DNA of 64,000 bases. Origin: Undibacterium pigrum (GTDB taxonomy: Bacteria > Pseudomonadota > Gammaproteobacteria > Burkholderiales > Burkholderiaceae_D). A program made the translations under genes and the position numbers. Numbering within the stretch: position 1 is the first letter of the stretch; every line of letters starts with the position of its first letter. The stretch spans positions 204,003 through 268,002 of the forward strand of contig NZ_QJKB01000008.1 of NCBI RefSeq assembly GCF_003201815.1. Reading direction: 5' to 3'. Below are positions 61,613 to 64,000 of this stretch, piece by piece. The notes under the pieces are model-generated. The model was not told the DNA's origin. It saw nothing but the letters and a program-made list of their open reading frames with translations, and made no database searches.

Positions 61613-63220
61613 TTAAGTGTTTGCCTGAATATCAAGAGCAACCGCTTCCGCCACCCTGATGCCATCTACTGCGGCTGACAAAATCCCACCTGCATAGCCA
61701 GCACCTTCACCCGCCGGAAACAGGCCGCGGGTATTCAAGCTTTGCAAATCATCGTCATTGCGCTTGATACGGATAGGAGAAGAGGTACGTGTTTCCACGC
61801 CAGTCAAAATTGCATCTTTCATTGCAAAGCCTTTGATCTTCTTCTCAAACTCAGGCAAGGCTTCGCGTATTGCTGTGATCGCAAATTCAGGCAACACGCG
61901 TGCCAGGTCGCACAAGGTAATGCCTGGTTTATAAGATGGCTCTACTGTGCCCAGTGCAGCAGAGGGGCGGGCCGCCAAAAAGTCACCAACCAGCTGGCCT
62001 GGTGCGTTGTAGTTACCACCGCCCACTTCATAAGCCTTTTCTTCCAGCGCTCTTTGCAAATCTATACCCGCCAATGGATCGCCAGGGTAATCTGCAGGGG
62101 TAATGCCTACCACGATAGCCGAGTTGGCATTGCGCTCATTACGTGAATACTGGCTCATACCATTGGTCACGACACGGCCCGGCTCAGAAGTCGCTGCCAC
62201 CACAGTGCCGCCTGGGCACATGCAGAAGCTGTATACAGAGCGGCCATTTTTAGCGTGATGTACCAGCTTGTAATCTGCTGCACCCAATATCTTATTACCC
62301 GCATTTGGGCCAAAGCGCGCCTTGTCGATGACAGACTGCGGATGCTCTACCCTGAAACCTATGGAAAACGGCTTCGCTTCCACGTAGACACCGCGGTCAG
62401 CAATCATCTTGAAAGTATCGCGCGCGCTATGGCCTATCGCCAGTACCACATGCGCAGACTCTACATATTCACCGTCATTCAGTTGCACGCCCTGAACCTT
62501 GCCTTCGACAATATCAATATCCGTCACTTTTTGCTCAAAGCGGATTTCTCCACCCAATGCTTCTATATTGTGACGCATCTCCTCTATCATCTTCACTAGG
62601 CGGAAGGTGCCTATATGTGGCTTGCTGACATACATGATCTCTTCTGGTGCGCCAGCCTTGACGAACTCAGTTAGCACCTTGCGGCCATAATGCTTGGGGT
62701 CCTTGATCTGGCTATATAATTTGCCATCAGAAAAAGTACCTGCACCGCCTTCACCAAACTGTACATTCGATTCAGGCTTCAGCTCACGCTTGCGCCACAG
62801 GCCCCAGGTATCCTTGGTACGTTCACGTACTGTTTTGCCGCGCTCCAGCACGATAGGACGAAAACCCATTTCAGCGAGCAGCAGTGCCACAAACAAACCG
62901 CAGGGGCCAAAACCGATGACGACCGGACGCTTGAAGGGTTTGCCATCCGCATGTGTGACAAACTTATAGGACGTATCCGGCGTCTCCGACAATTTTGTGC
63001 GGTTTCTGTGGCTGGCCAGCAGAGCAGCTTCATTCGTCGTTTCTACATCTATGGTATAGATCAGGATGATCGCTGTCTTCTTGCGCGCATCATAGCTGCG
63101 GCGGAATACAGTAAAGTTGATCAGCTCTTTTTCAGTGATACCCAATTCCTTCAGCACGGCTGCTTTCAGCTCGTCTTCGGCATGGTCCAGTGGGAGTTGT
63201 AAATCGGTAATGCGCAACAT
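61613..63220 (-). CDS. FAD-dependent dehydrogenase (NAD(P)/FAD oxidoreductase)
   Basis: The 535-residue flavoprotein has an N-terminal region (about 1-95) with the phrase LRITDLQLPLDHAEDELKAA, an FAD-binding GxGPxG loop (VVIGFGPCGLFVALLLAEMG), then the conserved NVQFGEGGAGTFSDGKLYSQ and a C-terminal FAD-contacting FPAGEGAGYAGGI. It belongs to a group of uncharacterised FAD-dependent dehydrogenases widespread in bacteria. The substrate is unknown. It is convergent with the HDOD gene. It lies just upstream of the rRNA operon and is transcribed away from it. Confidence 0.88.
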   Translation of the reverse strand: MLRITDLQLPLDHAEDELKAAVLKELGITEKELINFTVFRRSYDARKKTAIILIYTIDVETTNEAALLASHRNRTKLSETPDTSYKFVTHADGKPFKRPVVIGFGPCGLFVALLLAEMGFRPIVLERGKTVRERTKDTWGLWRKRELKPESNVQFGEGGAGTFSDGKLYSQIKDPKHYGRKVLTEFVKAGAPEEIMYVSKPHIGTFRLVKMIEEMRHNIEALGGEIRFEQKVTDIDIVEGKVQGVQLNDGEYVESAHVVLAIGHSARDTFKMIADRGVYVEAKPFSIGFRVEHPQSVIDKARFGPNAGNKILGAADYKLVHHAKNGRSVYSFCMCPGGTVVAATSEPGRVVTNGMSQYSRNERNANSAIVVGITPADYPGDPLAGIDLQRALEEKAYEVGGGNYNAPGQLVGDFLAARPSAALGTVEPSYKPGITLCDLARVLPEFAITAIREALPEFEKKIKGFAMKDAILTGVETRTSSPIRIKRNDDDLQSLNTRGLFPAGEGAGYAGGILSAAVDGIRVAEAVALDIQANT

Positions 63221-63474
63221 AAATTCGGTCCAGATGACACTAATGGCAAAAATGACTTACTTATATATAAGCAAGCCTATCGCTTTTTGATTAGTGGTTT
63301 GATGAATCCAGTATTTTAACCGCATGTGCTTTGATATAAAGATTTCCTTGTATAGAAAGCCGATACTTAAATCAGTTGCGTTATTGATAGAGGACCGATC
63401 CTTGCATCTGATGCCCACGTCAATGCCATATGATCACGCAAGAAAAGAACCCAATAAATAATTTCGCAAAAAAC

Positions 63475-63504
63475 TTGCAAAGCCCCCCGTAAATTTGCTA
63501 TAGT
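63475..63504 (+). promoter_or_regulatory. Upstream rrn promoter
   Basis: TTGCAA (63475-63480) and TATAGT (63499-63504) are spaced by 18 bases. A GC-rich discriminator (CCGCCTCCCGC) and the hairpin CCCGC-GCGGG (63511-63526) follow, as in stringently controlled stable-RNA promoters. Confidence 0.55.
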
Positions 63505-63654
63505 CCGCCTCCCGCTGAAGAGCGGGCGAAGATGGAGTGGTACGGAGGCTTGAGCGCAGCAATGCCGCGGAAAGCCTGGTCTGGGAATAGCCTGAAGAGT
63601 AGTGAGGAATAAATCTAAAAGATTTAAACCGAAGCGAAAAAAGAAGGCAGGGTG

Positions 63655-63683
63655 TTGACAGGCAAGAAGAAGTGCCCCATAAT
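63655..63683 (+). promoter_or_regulatory. Downstream rrn promoter
   Basis: TTGACA (63655-63660) and CATAAT (63678-63683) are exactly 17 bases apart. It lies about 300 bases before the 16S start and would produce a leader of that length. Confidence 0.68.
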
Positions 63684-63766
63684 CTCGTTTCTCTGCTGCT
63701 GACGCACACAACGCTGCGACGCAAAACCGGATGAATAAGTAGTCTGGTTGAGTAGAAAAGATTTCA

Positions 63767-63777
63767 GTTCTTTAACA
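63767..63777 (+). promoter_or_regulatory. boxA-type antitermination element
   Basis: GTTCTTTAACA resembles the boxA sequence bound by NusB-S10 in rrn leaders. It is located after the downstream promoter, as expected. Confidence 0.6.
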
Positions 63778-63982
63778 ATTAACAGTCAATAAATGTGGGC
63801 ACTTGGTGAAGCGCACCAATTAACTTAGGTTAGTTGGCATGCTTAAATAATATAGCAAGTGTTCACAAGAAATAACAAAGCAAGACGGTGATTTAGAAAT
63901 GAGTCACTGAACTGTCAGTATTTTGAGTGAGCGACATGTCAGTAAAATGACATAGACAAGAAATTGTCGAAAAACAGAGATT

Positions 63983-64000
63983 AAACTGAAGAGTTTGATC
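63983..64000 (+). rRNA. rrs: 16S rRNA, 5' end only
   Basis: AAACTGAAGAGTTTGATC matches the conserved start of bacterial 16S rRNA (AAATTGAAGAGTTTGATC in E. coli). The rest lies beyond the window. It is the first gene of an rRNA operon. Confidence 0.97.

Noticed and set aside
63367..63724. Minus-strand ORFs in the rrn leader
   Set aside because: They cover the rRNA promoter and leader, which explain the sequence fully.

Overview
The window looks like a chromosomal segment of a betaproteobacterium of the order Burkholderiales, most likely family Oxalobacteraceae (Undibacterium-like). This is inferred from gene content (TrhO, an EtfBA plus FadE-type acyl-CoA dehydrogenase block, AlaS, HtpG, RsuA), from a moderate GC content and from the rrn leader; no database was searched. 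The last 18 bases are the start of a 16S rRNA gene, so the right edge enters an rRNA operon. There are no tRNA genes, prophages, CRISPR arrays or intact insertion sequences.

Layout. 1-5110 is a minus-strand run: the N-terminus of a probable M13 peptidase, trhO, an ElaA-like acetyltransferase, a LytS/LytTR-type two-component pair and a class III CoA-transferase. 5161-15111 is mostly plus strand: glycerophosphodiesterase, a small secreted protein, alaS with a coupled acetyltransferase and a Nudix hydrolase, a TusA-family protein, then etfB-etfA and an acyl-CoA dehydrogenase preceded by a palindromic operator. 15224-20699 (minus) holds a low-complexity protein with a FliD-like segment and a tricorn-type protease. 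21067-28555 holds a GH44 glycosidase, a divergent oxidoreductase/LysR pair, an ArgD-like aminotransferase, an intergenic repeat, a candidate small RNA, a ferredoxin-reductase-type flavoprotein and a YeeZ-like SDR protein. 28501-33872 (minus) is an unusual three-gene cluster: aminopropyltransferase-like protein, lone GspE/PilB ATPase and MASE1-CHASE-PAS histidine kinase.

34095-43819 holds a hypothetical membrane protein, a deoxyinosine glycosylase, a DUF3016 protein, htpG, a periplasmic solute-binding protein, a TonB-dependent receptor, a secreted hypothetical and cysS. 44193-51241 contains a diguanylate cyclase with an atypical C-terminus, a LysE exporter, a MocR-type regulator divergent from a LysE and an EamA exporter, a second copy of the repeat, ridA and an aminotransferase. 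51426-63220 holds a glycine-zipper lipoprotein-like protein, a solute-binding protein next to a histidine kinase, rsuA, an orphan ParA, two acyltransferases, a FliL-like protein, pncC followed by a frameshifted response-regulator remnant, an HDOD protein and an FAD-dependent dehydrogenase. 63221-63982 is the rrn promoter and leader region.

The least expected signals are non-coding. They are: a promoter-to-terminator unit of about 147 nt with no convincing gene (26402-26548, minus); two copies of an inverted-repeat-bounded element (26205-26398 and 49276-49398); two decameric tandem repeats with the same AATCAGC core (45311-45350 and 52101-52130); twin promoters sharing an 11-base -10 region in front of two solute-binding protein genes; and clustered operator-like repeats before the GH44, MocR, LysR and etf genes. 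No multi-gene system that is clearly novel was recognised; the GspE/aminopropyltransferase/kinase cluster is the closest candidate.
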